44,461 nt of DNA from Paenibacillus elgii NBRC 100335 (GCF_004000865.1 NZ_BIMB01000058.1:1-44461); one strand, 5' to 3'; counted from the first letter of the stretch, positions 1-8,102 are shown. Translations and numbers: made by a program. Notes: a model not told the origin generated them from the letters alone.

Positions 1-773
1 GCGGCCGTCCCGCCAGCCTCCGGCTCCGCCGCGGCCCAACCGGCGACGGCGGACGGGGCCACCTCGCGCTGCACATCCTTGTCGCTGCGGTCCTGCAGCA
101 CGACGCGCAGCGGCCATGCGCCGCCGGATTCCGCCGGCTCTTCGAGCTTGAGGCACGTGCGGAACGGCGTGCCGTCGGACTGCCAGCCGATGGAGATGAG
201 CCAGTCCTCCTCGTCCATCCACAGTTCGGCCGCCTGCTCGCCCCCGCGTCCCAGCAGCGGAAACGAGCGCTCCAACTGCTCCAGGCTCTGGCGCATGACG
301 CCGTCTTCCTGAATCCACGCCGGGATGAGCAGATCCAGCCAATGCTGAGCAACCGGCGAGGCGGACCAGGCCGCTGCCGCTTCGGGCAGCTGCAGCTTCC
401 AGCCGAGCTCTCCGGCCTTCCACTTGGCGAAATCCGGCATGAAGCGGCCATGCGTCAGCGCTTCTTTGACATGGGGCGCAAGCTGCGTCAGCTCCTTCAG
501 TTCGCGAGCGAAAGCGAGCCGTTGATGCCGGACGACGCCCGGCGCGGCAAAATAGTCAAGCGCTTCCAGCACAGGCAGCAGCAATCCTTCGACGTTCTGC
601 GACTCGACGACTTCGATGAACGTTCCGTAGAAGGAAGGCTCGTGCCAAGCAAACAGCCAGTCCCGCAAATCATAAGCGTCGCAGACGCCGCCGTTATAGC
701 GGGCGCCCCACAGGAAGAAGCCGCCCTGCGGCGCCCAGCGCACATGGACGTGGGTGAGGCCCGTATCGGTCAT
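1..773 (-). CDS. ywqA: SNF2-family helicase, N-terminal part (cut by window edge)
   Basis: An open minus-strand frame runs from an ATG at 773 off the left edge, so only about 257 N-terminal residues are seen (starting MTDTGLTHVHVRWAPQGG). The ATG overlaps the stop of the SWIM-protein gene by 4 bp (ATGA), which indicates translational coupling. The visible part is acidic and tryptophan-rich with no Walker motif. In bacterial SNF2 proteins such as YwqA, a long helicase-associated domain precedes the ATPase motors, which would lie outside the window. The call rests mainly on the pairing with a SWIM protein, as in the ywqB-ywqA pair of Bacillus subtilis. Function in DNA transactions is inferred from the family. 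The helicase motifs themselves were not seen. Confidence 0.6.
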   Translation of the reverse strand, partial: MTDTGLTHVHVRWAPQGGFFLWGARYNGGVCDAYDLRDWLFAWHEPSFYGTFIEVVESQNVEGLLLPVLEALDYFAAPGVVRHQRLAFARELKELTQLAPHVKEALTHGRFMPDFAKWKAGELGWKLQLPEAAAAWSASPVAQHWLDLLIPAWIQEDGVMRQSLEQLERSFPLLGRGGEQAAELWMDEEDWLISIGWQSDGTPFRTCLKLEEPAESGGAWPLRVVLQDRSDKDVQREVAPSAVAGWAAAEPEAGGTA

Positions 774-2371
774 GGAATCCATTTTCCTTTCCTCAGCTCT
801 TCCTGCAGCGCGCGCAGGCGCGAATATTTCATCGCCAGCCGGTAAATGAAATCTTCCCAGTCGTTCGACCGGTTCAGCTTTTTGTACAGGGTGTGCAGCT
901 TTTTCAGCAAGCGCACGGCGTTTTTGTAGGCCGTCCGGTTTTTCTCCGCGATGCAACGCTCTACCGCCTGATGAAACAGAGGCAGCATCAGCGACGGGTC
1001 GTGCTTTTCGACCGTTTGCAAATCCAGGGAGTACAAGTCCAGCGGCGAGACGCGGTTCGAGAGCTGCAAGTCGATCCAAGCCTTGTAGCGCTCCGCCTTC
1101 ATCAAATAAGCCGTATAGAAATGGTACGTCCGCGGCAGAAGCGCAATCATGACCGACACCCATTCGCCGTCGTCGGTCTGCCGCTGCACCGCCTCCATCC
1201 AATATTGGCAAAACTGCCGCAGCTCCTCCTGCTGGGCCCGCTGCACGACCGGCAGCAGCCAGCGTAACCACGCCAGCATCCGGCCCCACGCTTCTTCCTC
1301 GTAGCAGCGGTGCAAGTAGAGGAAGTAGTCCCGCGCTTCCCGCTTGGACAGCGCTTCGAGCTTCTGCCGCGCCGCGTCGTCGTCGCCTTCGATCACGTCA
1401 AAATGCGCCTCCGCCAGCAGCAGCGCATCCCGCCGTCTCGGCATCAGATCGGGCGATTCCAGCATGAGCCGCAGCCGGGCGCGTTCCTCCGCCATCCATG
1501 CGGGATAGCTTGTCATCCGCCACCAGACGCTGCGGTATACGGTAGACCATGACAAAGGCGATTCCTTCCCTGACAGTGCCGCTTCCGCCAGCAAACCGAG
1601 CGTCTCCTTCCAGGGAGCCGAAGCTTTTTCCGCTAGCAGGGCAACATCGAGCCGGGGCACAAGCCGCAGCAGCTCCTCCAGACATTGACGGGCGACCGTC
1701 CGGCAGCCCGTTTCGATATAATAAGAAAGGTAGGACGTTTTCGTCTCCTGATAAAATTGTTCGATTTTCCGCATCACGAAGAACAGCACATGAAGCGAGT
1801 ACAGCCCCCGCAGCGGCTGCTCCCAGCCTTCACCGTAGGGCAGCAGCTTTTCCTTGACCGCGCTGTAGAACAGCTCGATCGACTGCTGCTGGTTAAGGGA
1901 AAAGCCGTAAAACTGCTGGTCAAAAAACTTCTGCCACTGGGCCGGCATGTGATCCGGGGCCGGAGGTTCGAACCGGTCCTGCCGCTTCTCCGCGGCCTTG
2001 GAGACCGCCGTCTGCTTGGCCTGCTGCCGCGAACGCACGGCGATCGCCTGCTTGAGCTGCTGAAGCAGCAGCTCCGGCCGGCCGAACGGCGCGTACAGAG
2101 CGAAAGCGACTGCCGCCATATGCTTGCAGTTGTCCCCGTCCGGGCAGCTGCACTCGCTTTTGCCAAGGTGGTCCAGATCGAGAATCACTTCGTAGCGCTT
2201 CGTACCACGCACCAAAGCATGCACTTCCACGCCTTGCTTCAGCTCCAGCTCCGCCACTTGTCCCTTGTGGTAATAAGCCCATCCGCGCTCAAGCCTGGCC
2301 GGGTCGAAAGTGTCGCGCAGATGCCCGATCAGTTCATTTATTCGATTTTTCGGAATCTGCAGCTTCAGCAT
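770..2371 (-). CDS. ywqB: SWIM zinc-finger protein
   Basis: The protein has 533 residues if it starts at the ATG at 2371 (MLKLQIPKN), preceded by a GGGCGGTGGG purine stretch; the frame stays open further upstream, but that part looks non-coding. Residues 74-84 carry a SWIM motif (C74, C76, C82, H84; CxC-n-CxH), a zinc-binding fold known in partners of SNF2 helicases and thought to bind DNA or protein. The rest is a long, helical, Leu/Arg/Tyr-rich region without a recognised domain. Its stop overlaps the start of the downstream SNF2 gene by 4 bp, so the two are almost certainly made together. Cytosolic. Confidence 0.8.
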   Translation of the reverse strand: MLKLQIPKNRINELIGHLRDTFDPARLERGWAYYHKGQVAELELKQGVEVHALVRGTKRYEVILDLDHLGKSECSCPDGDNCKHMAAVAFALYAPFGRPELLLQQLKQAIAVRSRQQAKQTAVSKAAEKRQDRFEPPAPDHMPAQWQKFFDQQFYGFSLNQQQSIELFYSAVKEKLLPYGEGWEQPLRGLYSLHVLFFVMRKIEQFYQETKTSYLSYYIETGCRTVARQCLEELLRLVPRLDVALLAEKASAPWKETLGLLAEAALSGKESPLSWSTVYRSVWWRMTSYPAWMAEERARLRLMLESPDLMPRRRDALLLAEAHFDVIEGDDDAARQKLEALSKREARDYFLYLHRCYEEEAWGRMLAWLRWLLPVVQRAQQEELRQFCQYWMEAVQRQTDDGEWVSVMIALLPRTYHFYTAYLMKAERYKAWIDLQLSNRVSPLDLYSLDLQTVEKHDPSLMLPLFHQAVERCIAEKNRTAYKNAVRLLKKLHTLYKKLNRSNDWEDFIYRLAMKYSRLRALQEELRKGKWIP

Positions 2372-2660
2372 GTTTCGCCCACCGCCCTTTTTGTCTATCC
2401 TTATAGTGTACCAGATTTTGCATCGAAATGCGTGCCGGATCAAGGCCGAAATACGACTTTTTTTCCTCGTATACGGCTGTATTGCTGCGGTTGCGGGCAG
2501 TCCGGTTTCCGAGTACAATGGGTCACAAGGATTGCCAAACATGATTGCAGTTGCCGTCCGCCCGGCCGCGAGTCGCCGTCTCTTCGGAAAGCATGAATAT
2601 ACGGACAAGGGCGAATCAGATACGCGGAAACGTTGGTGGCAACGGGAAAGGCGGAGAACG

Positions 2661-2954
2661 ATGGGCATTAAATTCGGCAGGGAATACCGCGACATTATCG
2701 ACGATTTCACGAATGCGCTGCAGGAAATCGAAGGGTGCCATGAATTTTTGGAAATGTCAGTCGAGGACTGGGGAGAATTGAACGAAGGCGAGCGGAAGGA
2801 GTGCATCAAGACGCTGGCCGACGATTTGTTCTACGGGCTCGGGACGGAAGCGCAGATGAATGTCGGCGATTGTACCGTCACGCACGACCCGAAGCGGCAT
2901 GTCATCCGCATCGATCAAGGGGAAGCGCTAACAAGGGTCATACACTTGGTATAA
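2661..2954 (+). CDS. Small conserved-looking protein of unknown function
   Basis: The protein has 97 residues, starting MGIKFGREYRDIIDDF, with GCGGAG about 4 bases before the ATG. The open frame extends upstream, but the residues there look non-coding. It is acidic, probably helical at the start (several D/E-rich segments), with no signal peptide or membrane segment. I do not recognise the family. It ends 14 bp before the pterin dehydratase gene on the same strand, so the two may be co-transcribed. Coding status is supported by the start context and the compact distance to the next gene. Confidence 0.6.
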   Translation: MGIKFGREYRDIIDDFTNALQEIEGCHEFLEMSVEDWGELNEGERKECIKTLADDLFYGLGTEAQMNVGDCTVTHDPKRHVIRIDQGEALTRVIHLV

Positions 2955-2968
2955 GGGGGGCGGCAGGC

Positions 2969-3292
2969 ATGGGGAACAAGCTGACGGCGGAAGAAGTGAA
3001 GGCGCGGCTGTCCGGTCTTGAGGGCTGGACGGTGGAAGAGGGGAAGTGGCTGGTGAAAAAATACCGCTTCCCCGCCTTTGCAGGCAGTATCGCGTTTGTG
3101 AACCGGATCGCCGACATCGCGGAGGCCATGAACCATCACCCGATGATCGCCATTGATTATCGGATGGTGACGCTCCGCCTGACGTCGTGGAATGCGGGCG
3201 GATTGACGGAGCTCGACTTCGCGAGCGTCGCCCGGTATGACGAGGCTTATGCCGGAAACGCAGACCAGCACATGCCGCAGCGCTTGCTTTAG
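2969..3292 (+). CDS. phhB: 4a-hydroxytetrahydrobiopterin dehydratase (PCD/DCoH)
   Basis: The protein has 107 residues. It carries the pterin-4a-carbinolamine dehydratase signature: NHHPMI (H56, H57, P58) followed by a strand and the conserved LTSWNAGGLTELD segment. The family dehydrates 4a-hydroxytetrahydropterin so that the pterin cofactor of aromatic amino acid hydroxylases can be recycled; in some bacteria it serves molybdopterin-related or unknown roles. No hydroxylase gene is in the window, so the substrate source is unknown. The start was chosen because GGGGGG sits just upstream. The 3' end overlaps the convergent nucleotidyltransferase gene by 4 bp. Confidence 0.88.
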   Translation: MGNKLTAEEVKARLSGLEGWTVEEGKWLVKKYRFPAFAGSIAFVNRIADIAEAMNHHPMIAIDYRMVTLRLTSWNAGGLTELDFASVARYDEAYAGNADQHMPQRLL

Positions 3293-3846
3293 CCCCCCGC
3301 CTCTGTCATAGCTGCAAGCACACGTGCGCGTACTTCGGCTGGCAGCGGCTGCTGTAAGGCGGCCTCCAGCCGGTCCCGCCGAATGCCTTGCCGCTTCAGG
3401 TGGCCTTCGATGAGATCGGCTTTGCCGCCTCGTCCGGGCATGAGCAGGTACAGCACGAACCAATCTTCCAGCGGTGTCAGCGGGATGGAGACGCCCTCCA
3501 GCGGCTCGACCTGCGTGTTTGTGTCCGCGTGCCAGTCCAACCGGTATACGCTTTCCGCATGACGGATACTGAGCAAGCCCATGACATCGACTTCCGTACC
3601 GAGTATGGTGTAATGGGCGAAATATTTGGTGCAGAACGGTTCCTTCGGCTGCAGCGCCTCGTACGTTCCAAGCTGGCTTAACAGCTCGTGCGCCCGCAGC
3701 GCATCGTGCTCCGCCACGAGCAGATCGATGTCGTTGGGACGGTCGACGAGCCCGTGGAACCAGAGCATGGACGAACCTCCAAGCCCCCAGTCGACGGCAT
3801 TGCTGTTCAAAATTTCCGCGATCCGGAGCAGCGCTTCTTTTTTCAT
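3289..3846 (-). CDS. Nucleotidyltransferase-fold protein (AbiEii/MNT-like)
   Basis: The protein has 185 residues. Residues 22-44 read GLGGSSMLWFHG...RPNDIDLLV, the GG(S)-x(9-13)-Dx(D) signature of the polymerase-beta nucleotidyltransferase fold (putative metal ligands D39 and D41). A third acidic residue is plausible in TEVDVMG. Such proteins transfer nucleotides to antibiotics, proteins or tRNA; the substrate here cannot be told. It is the last gene of a GNAT-DinB-nucleotidyltransferase minus-strand run, 16 bp after dinB, with GGAGAG before its ATG. No antitoxin partner is adjacent, so a toxin-antitoxin role is not supported. Confidence 0.7.
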   Translation of the reverse strand: MKKEALLRIAEILNSNAVDWGLGGSSMLWFHGLVDRPNDIDLLVAEHDALRAHELLSQLGTYEALQPKEPFCTKYFAHYTILGTEVDVMGLLSIRHAESVYRLDWHADTNTQVEPLEGVSIPLTPLEDWFVLYLLMPGRGGKADLIEGHLKRQGIRRDRLEAALQQPLPAEVRARVLAAMTEAGG

Positions 3847-3862
3847 TCGATGCTCTCCGATC

Positions 3863-4348
3863 TTAGCTTGATGGATTCAAAAATTCGCGAATTAGCTTCA
3901 TATGATGCCGGTCATGCCAGACGAAATCCGGGATGTACTTCGAGATGACGAACGGCTTGCCGTCCAAGTCCGGAAACGAACGGCGGAATTCCGTCTCGGG
4001 CAACCCTTCCAGCGTATCTGTGATCCGACTGCGCCATAATACGAGCTCCTCCACAAGCTTCTCGCCGGATTGAGCCCGCCCATACTGCGCCGCCCTTGCA
4101 TTAAATGCATCAAAATCCAGATGCTTCAGCATCAGTGGCTTGCCTTCCGCGATTTTGCCGACCGCCGCTTCGTAGAAATACTGGTCCCACAGCAGCAGAT
4201 GCCCGACTACTTCCTTCAGCGTCCACTTGCCTGGTGCCATAGGCTTGTCCCACGTCCGCTCGTCCACGCTGCGGATTTCTTCCGCAAAAGCGAGCAGCCC
4301 GCGAAAATCGGCAAGCAGCTCGGCCTTCGATCGTACGTCATTTCCCAT
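3863..4348 (-). CDS. DinB-like (YfiT-type) four-helix metal-binding protein
   Basis: The protein has 161 residues starting MGNDVRSKAELL. The features are an N-terminal helix, then WTLKEVVGHLLLWDQYF, and a C-terminal WHDRHHMKLIREF; the histidines in these segments match the usual DinB/YfiT metal triad. Family members act as thiol-dependent or other metal-dependent transferases, or are of unknown function. The AAGGAGGATAAG ribosome binding site contains the stop codon of the upstream GNAT gene, with 4 bp between the genes, so they are one operon. The frame extends further upstream, but the ribosome binding site fixes this start. Confidence 0.8.
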   Translation of the reverse strand: MGNDVRSKAELLADFRGLLAFAEEIRSVDERTWDKPMAPGKWTLKEVVGHLLLWDQYFYEAAVGKIAEGKPLMLKHLDFDAFNARAAQYGRAQSGEKLVEELVLWRSRITDTLEGLPETEFRRSFPDLDGKPFVISKYIPDFVWHDRHHMKLIREFLNPSS

Positions 4349-4352
4349 TGTC

Positions 4353-4856
4353 TTATCCTCCTTCGTTAATCGTGCCTGTCCATACCATGCAGTGAAACTC
4401 GCCGGACCCTTCCGGCGTCGGGCGTTCATACGTATCCGTGATGACAAAACCGGCCCGCTCGTAGGTCCGGATGGCCCGTTGATTCCAAGTCAGCACTTCC
4501 AGATCGATTTCGTTGCCCGGTGCGCTGCGCTTGGCCTCGCTGACGATGGCGCGAACAAACGCCGTGCCGCTGCCCTTGCCGCACAAGTCCGGCCGCAGTC
4601 CGAGTCCGAGGCGTGTGACGCCGACCATGGGGAAAAACTGCGCAAAGCCGCACAGCTCCCCGGATTCGTCAAGCACGGCACGGAACTGAGCCTCGCGGAT
4701 GCGTGGATCGCCGAATTCTTCACCGCACGCTACCATCAGCTCCCACGGGTCCCAATGGTATAAATCGTAGGGAGGCGGGTACTTCCACGTACAGATGTCG
4801 CTTCCGTGCTCTTCCCGCATCGGAACGAGACGGAAGCTTTTCGTTTTAATTGGCAT
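4353..4856 (-). CDS. GNAT-family N-acetyltransferase
   Basis: The protein has 167 residues starting MPIKTKSFRLVPMREEHG. It has the GNAT layout: an N-terminal RLVPMREEH strand-helix, a central LGLRPDLCGKGSGTAFV segment matching the acetyl-CoA pyrophosphate loop (Q/RxxGxG/A), and the C-terminal NQRAIRTYERAGF helix typical of Rim-like and YjcK-like acetyltransferases. Substrate unknown. GGAGGAA precedes the chosen ATG; an upstream-extended frame is rejected for lack of a ribosome binding site. First gene of a three-gene minus-strand operon, divergent from the sulfurtransferase. Confidence 0.85.
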   Translation of the reverse strand: MPIKTKSFRLVPMREEHGSDICTWKYPPPYDLYHWDPWELMVACGEEFGDPRIREAQFRAVLDESGELCGFAQFFPMVGVTRLGLGLRPDLCGKGSGTAFVRAIVSEAKRSAPGNEIDLEVLTWNQRAIRTYERAGFVITDTYERPTPEGSGEFHCMVWTGTINEGG

Positions 4857-4961
4857 GGTTCCTCCTGCTTTTTGCGCCGGCGTTTGCGCTTTCGCCGGGC
4901 ATTTTTCCGTTGTATACTGATAACTATACCGTATTTCATCCCATCTAAGGAAGTGATTGGT

Positions 4962-5798
4962 TTGAAGCATATTGTAAGTCAACCGTGGCTCTTCGAACAT
5001 GGTACGGACGATCATATCGTCATCGCAGATTGCCGGTTCACGCTGGGGAAGTCGGAATCGGGGAAGCAAGGCTATGACATCGATCACATTCCCGGCGCGG
5101 TGTATTTTGACCTGGAGCAAGACTTGTCGGGCCCGATCACGGAGCATGGCGGCCGCCATCCGCTCCCTGACATGCAGGATCTTGCGGCGAAGCTGGGGCA
5201 AGCGGGCATTCATGCCGGTTCCACCGTCGTCGCTTACGACGACCAAGGCGGTGCGATGGCCTCGCGCTTGTGGTGGCTACTTACCTACCTTGGTCATGAG
5301 AAGGTATATCTTTTGGACGGAGGCTACAGCAAGTGGAAGGAAGCGGGCTATCCCGTCACCGACGAGCCGCCGCTGCTGCGCGAGGCCGTGTTTACGCCCC
5401 GCGTACGTGAAGACTTGGCTGTCAGCGTCGAGCAGGTCAAGGAACGGCTGGGCAAGCCCGGCGTGACGTTGATCGATTCCCGGGAAGCGAAGCGCTATCT
5501 CGGCATCGAGGAGCCAATCGACAAGGTAGCCGGACATATTCCCGGCGCGAAGTCGTATTTTTGGAAGGACGCCTTGGATGAGACCGGCGCTTGGAAGAGC
5601 GAAGCGGCGCTGGCCGAGCGTTTCGAAGGGCTTCGTCAGGCGGAGGAGATCATCGTCTACTGCGGCTCCGGCGTGACGGCCTGCCCGAATGTGATCGCGC
5701 TGAGCGAAGCGGGGCTGAACAATGTGAAGCTGTACCCCGGAAGCTGGAGCGATTGGATTTCGTATGAGGGGAATCCGATTGCGACTGGAGAAGAGTAA
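4962..5798 (+). CDS. Sulfurtransferase (two rhodanese domains)
   Basis: The protein has 278 residues from a TTG start at 4962, chosen because AAGGAAG lies about 8 bases upstream. There are two rhodanese domains: an inactive N-terminal one (about 1-135) and a catalytic C-terminal one with the loop YCGSGVTA (Cys234), the form seen in thiosulfate and 3-mercaptopyruvate sulfurtransferases. Length matches the family. It moves a sulfane sulfur from a donor to cyanide or thiols in vitro; the physiological acceptor is unknown. Divergently transcribed from the GNAT operon across about 105 bp. Confidence 0.88.
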   Translation: MKHIVSQPWLFEHGTDDHIVIADCRFTLGKSESGKQGYDIDHIPGAVYFDLEQDLSGPITEHGGRHPLPDMQDLAAKLGQAGIHAGSTVVAYDDQGGAMASRLWWLLTYLGHEKVYLLDGGYSKWKEAGYPVTDEPPLLREAVFTPRVREDLAVSVEQVKERLGKPGVTLIDSREAKRYLGIEEPIDKVAGHIPGAKSYFWKDALDETGAWKSEAALAERFEGLRQAEEIIVYCGSGVTACPNVIALSEAGLNNVKLYPGSWSDWISYEGNPIATGEE

Positions 5799-5810
5799 GG
5801 GCTGAAAGGC

Positions 5811-5880
5811 CGCGTCGGACGCGGGTTGGAGGGCTGCGACAGGTTGCCGTGAGGCGGACTGTTGCGGCCCTCTTTGGGCT
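5811..5880. repeat. Dispersed double-hairpin repeat, copy 1
   Basis: A short hairpin (CCGCGTC...GACGCGG) is followed by a 14-bp stem (GAGGGCTGCGACAG with CTGTTGCGGCCCTC, two G-U pairs) and TTT. It lies just after the sulfurtransferase gene and can serve as its terminator. The left hairpin and stem base recur nearly unchanged at 7738-7805, and the stem alone at 9731-9773. The remaining 180 bp to the PadR promoter contain GTTTGCAAAC at 5882-5891 but no gene that I can support. Confidence 0.75.
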
Positions 5881-6065
5881 TGTTTGCAAACAGCTTGCAA
5901 ACAAGAAGCCGGAGAAAGCAGTTGCAGCAGGCCCAGAGCCAGCCACAGTTCAACAATTGAGACAGGTTACTGTCGAAAAGCTCGTCCAGTATATCCATCC
6001 ACAAACGTGCGCGGTGACTTTGGCTTGGGAGCAAGAGTCCGACCGTCATGCTAGGGTAGCTCTTC

Positions 6066-6098
6066 TTGATTTTATATTTCACTAGTGTTATATTACAC
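6066..6098 (+). promoter_or_regulatory. padR promoter with flanking operator-like inverted repeat
   Basis: The -35 is TTGATT (6066-6071), then a 17-bp spacer, then the -10 TATATT (6089-6094). The -10 is framed by GTGT (6085-6088) and ACAC (6095-6098), a GTGT-N6-ACAC dyad resembling the ATGT-N8-ACAT sites of PadR-family repressors. Autorepression by the downstream PadR is the natural inference. Confidence 0.55.
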
Positions 6099-6125
6099 AT
6101 ATGGAATATAAAAAGGAGATAAACA

Positions 6126-6698
6126 ATGAATCGTCTTTCCAACGTGGAATTTATGTTGCTGCAAATTATTGCGGAATCCAAACAAGCGTCGGGGTATCAA
6201 ATCAATAAGTTGATAGAGCTTAGAGGCTACAGGGAATGGGCGAATATAGGTACGACTTCTATTTACGCCGGATTGCAGAAACTGAAAGACAAACGACTGA
6301 TCCGATCCGAAGATTCCGTCCATAAGTCTGGCAAAGGACCTTTGCCGTCTACGTATGTCATGATGGAAGCCGGTATAGAAACATTAAGGAATGAAATCAT
6401 CGTAAGCCTAACTTCTGCGCGGGAACGGGATAACCGTTTCGATCTCGGACTCGCGGCTCTCCCTTTTATAGGGGAAGATGAAGCCGTGGAAGCTTTGCGG
6501 AAACGGCAGAACTTTCTAGAGGAGACATTGAGGAACTTAGGTCAGAAATATGAATCGCAAGGCGGCTATCGATTGCCATTGCACGTTAGGGCTCTTTTCC
6601 TTCACCCGATGAGTCTCATCGAGACTGAAAAGACATTTGTCGCAAATCTGATCAGTGAACTAACAGGGGAACTGGAGGGACATGCCCATGTTGATTGA
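6126..6698 (+). CDS. PadR-family transcriptional regulator
   Basis: The protein has 190 residues. The N-terminal winged helix (about 1-85) has the PadR pattern LSNVEFMLLQIIAES...SGYQINKLI, then TSIYAGLQKLKDKRLI (recognition helix and wing). A C-terminal helical region (about 95-185) matches the PadR dimerisation domain. AAAAGGAGAT precedes the ATG. Its 3' end overlaps the BtrH-type gene, so it very likely controls that gene and itself. PadR proteins usually sense a small phenolic or drug-like ligand; the ligand is unknown here. The two genes are visibly more AT-rich than the flanking housekeeping genes. Confidence 0.9.
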   Translation: MNRLSNVEFMLLQIIAESKQASGYQINKLIELRGYREWANIGTTSIYAGLQKLKDKRLIRSEDSVHKSGKGPLPSTYVMMEAGIETLRNEIIVSLTSARERDNRFDLGLAALPFIGEDEAVEALRKRQNFLEETLRNLGQKYESQGGYRLPLHVRALFLHPMSLIETEKTFVANLISELTGELEGHAHVD

Positions 6699-7668
6699 AG
6701 GTTTTGCTCTTTTTCAGGGAGAACACTGCGAGACGACAGCGATGGGCAATCTCCTTCAACATAAGGGTGTTCGATTATCGGAGCCGATGTTATTCGGTAT
6801 TGGGCAAGGTTTGGGATTCATTTATTGGGATTCGAAGGGAATGGACTTTCCTTTTATCGGGGGTAGAGTAAAGCCTGATGAACTGTCTGCTTGCATAGCA
6901 TCCCGGCTCAATTTGAATATCAGGGTGCAAGAAACCTCGTCTGTTACAAAAGCATGGCAGAACGTGCAAAGCTGCATAGACCGTGGAATTCCTGTGGGAC
7001 TTAAATTAGATTCGTATTATTTAGATTACTTTACGAACAAAGTACACTTTGCAGCCCACTATGCGGTGATATATGGCATGGATGACGAATATGCCTATAT
7101 GGCAGACACAAGCCAACAAGGCGGACTCGTGACAACGCGATTGTCGAATTTGACTATGGCAAGAAACGCAAAGGGGCCCATGAGCTCCAGGAATCGCTCC
7201 TTTACGATCGAGCAAACGGATACCCTTCCGCCGCTTGCACCCGCCATACGATCATCCCTTATCAACAATGCTCATGACTATTTGAATCCGCCTATCCGCA
7301 ATATGGGCAATAAAGGAATCAAAAAAATGAGCGGTGAAATCCTGAATTGGCCTTCTAGAAGCAAGGATTTAGAGAAAGATCTGTGTTTGACCGCTTTATT
7401 GATGGAAAGAGCGGGGACCGGCGGCGCCTTATTTCGAAACCTGTATAGAGATTTTCTTAAAGAATGCGTGGATTTGTTCTGTGATTCTAAATTAGAGCAG
7501 GCATACTTTCTGTTTACGGAAATCGCGCCGATGTGGAACGGTGTCTCGGCATCGATTGATAAAGCGGGAAGAACCGGAAATCAACAGGAGCTAAGACTTG
7601 CATCCGAGCTTCTAGCCGACATTGCGGAGAAAGAACGATTAGCCATGGAGTTTGTATTGACAATTTAA
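6688..7668 (+). CDS. BtrH N-terminal-domain protein (cysteine acyltransferase/peptidase-like)
   Basis: The protein has 326 residues from the ATG at 6688. GGAGG at 6674-6678 is 9 bases away from this ATG but only 3 from an alternative ATG at 6682. The N-terminal half (about 1-170) resembles the BtrH domain, a papain-like fold. GEHCETTAM near residue 14 supplies the likely nucleophilic cysteine, and HFAAHYAVIYGMDDEYAYMAD the histidine and aspartate. BtrH transfers an acyl group from a carrier protein to an aminoglycoside in butirosin biosynthesis. The C-terminal half is helical, like the domain often fused to BtrH. No carrier protein or other biosynthetic gene is adjacent, so the substrate is unknown. 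Overlaps padR by 11 bp. Confidence 0.8.
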   Translation: MLIEGFALFQGEHCETTAMGNLLQHKGVRLSEPMLFGIGQGLGFIYWDSKGMDFPFIGGRVKPDELSACIASRLNLNIRVQETSSVTKAWQNVQSCIDRGIPVGLKLDSYYLDYFTNKVHFAAHYAVIYGMDDEYAYMADTSQQGGLVTTRLSNLTMARNAKGPMSSRNRSFTIEQTDTLPPLAPAIRSSLINNAHDYLNPPIRNMGNKGIKKMSGEILNWPSRSKDLEKDLCLTALLMERAGTGGALFRNLYRDFLKECVDLFCDSKLEQAYFLFTEIAPMWNGVSASIDKAGRTGNQQELRLASELLADIAEKERLAMEFVLTI

Positions 7669-7737
7669 CTTTATAATTGGTTTCACAACTTAACTCATTT
7701 TGAATCGACATTAGGGTAGACGCAAACAACCGCCAAC

Positions 7738-7805
7738 CGCGTCGGACGCGGGTCGGAGGGCTGTGACAGGTTATGAGTAAGTGACCTGTTGCAGCCCTCT
7801 TTGGC
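7738..7805. repeat. Dispersed double-hairpin repeat, copy 2
   Basis: Same arrangement as the copy at 5811-5880: CCGCGTCGGACGCGGGT, then a stem of GAGGGCTGTGACAGG with CCTGTTGCAGCCCTC, then TTTGG. The loop sequence differs, but the stem keeps pairing, which is what selection on structure would give. The rest of the 7669-8102 gap holds an inverted repeat at 7996-8013 and a hairpin at 8058-8085, and no gene that I can support. Confidence 0.75.
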
Positions 7806-7995
7806 GTTCTCGTTCAACATACGCTCTTGAACGTTGCTTCCATCCTCCCACAAACAGGCTTGCCTCGCCTTTTATTTGGGGGCAAGAGTGACTCTGAGGC
7901 GGGAAGATGGCTCGGGTCAATTCCCGCGGAATCGTTCGATGACAATCGCTTTCGCCCCGTCGATTTTAAAGCATACGAGCTTCCCTTCGACGCAA

Positions 7996-8013
7996 CCTTA
8001 CAAGAGTGTAAGG
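7996..8013. promoter_or_regulatory. MerR-type operator-like palindrome
   Basis: CCTTACA-AGAG-TGTAAGG is a perfect 7-4-7 dyad of the kind bound by MerR-family activators. On the minus strand TTGCCT overlaps its outer end, as a -35 would. No MerR gene is present and the minus-strand frame that follows is only about 26 codons long, so this may be a relic or may serve a distant regulator. Confidence 0.4.
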
Positions 8014-8057
8014 CAATGTCATCTAGATCAATGGTATCAACCTAATTGCTCCTGTAT

Positions 8058-8090
8058 ACTAATCCTATCCATCGATGGGATTAGTTTTTA
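8058..8090 (+). promoter_or_regulatory. Hairpin just upstream of the hydrolase ribosome binding site
   Basis: ACTAATCC (8058-8065) pairs with GGATTAGT (8078-8085), followed by TTTTA and then the AGGGGGAG ribosome binding site of the hydrolase gene. It could be a weak terminator/attenuator or an operator; TATACT at 8055-8060 overlaps its left arm. Confidence 0.4.
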
Positions 8091-8102
8091 GGGGGAGTTG
8101 GC

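Noticed and set aside
3289..3846. Nucleotidyltransferase as the toxin of an AbiE-type system
   Set aside because: No antitoxin-like helix-turn-helix gene is adjacent, and the neighbours are DinB and GNAT proteins in one operon.
5657..6181. A 174-codon minus-strand frame over the repeat and the padR promoter
   Set aside because: Overlaps the end of the sulfurtransferase, a hairpin repeat and the padR start; no start signal and odd Cys/Ser-rich composition.
7827..8045. A 72-codon plus-strand frame in the gap before the hydrolase
   Set aside because: No ribosome binding site, no recognised motif, overlaps repeat-like sequence and the MerR-type dyad.
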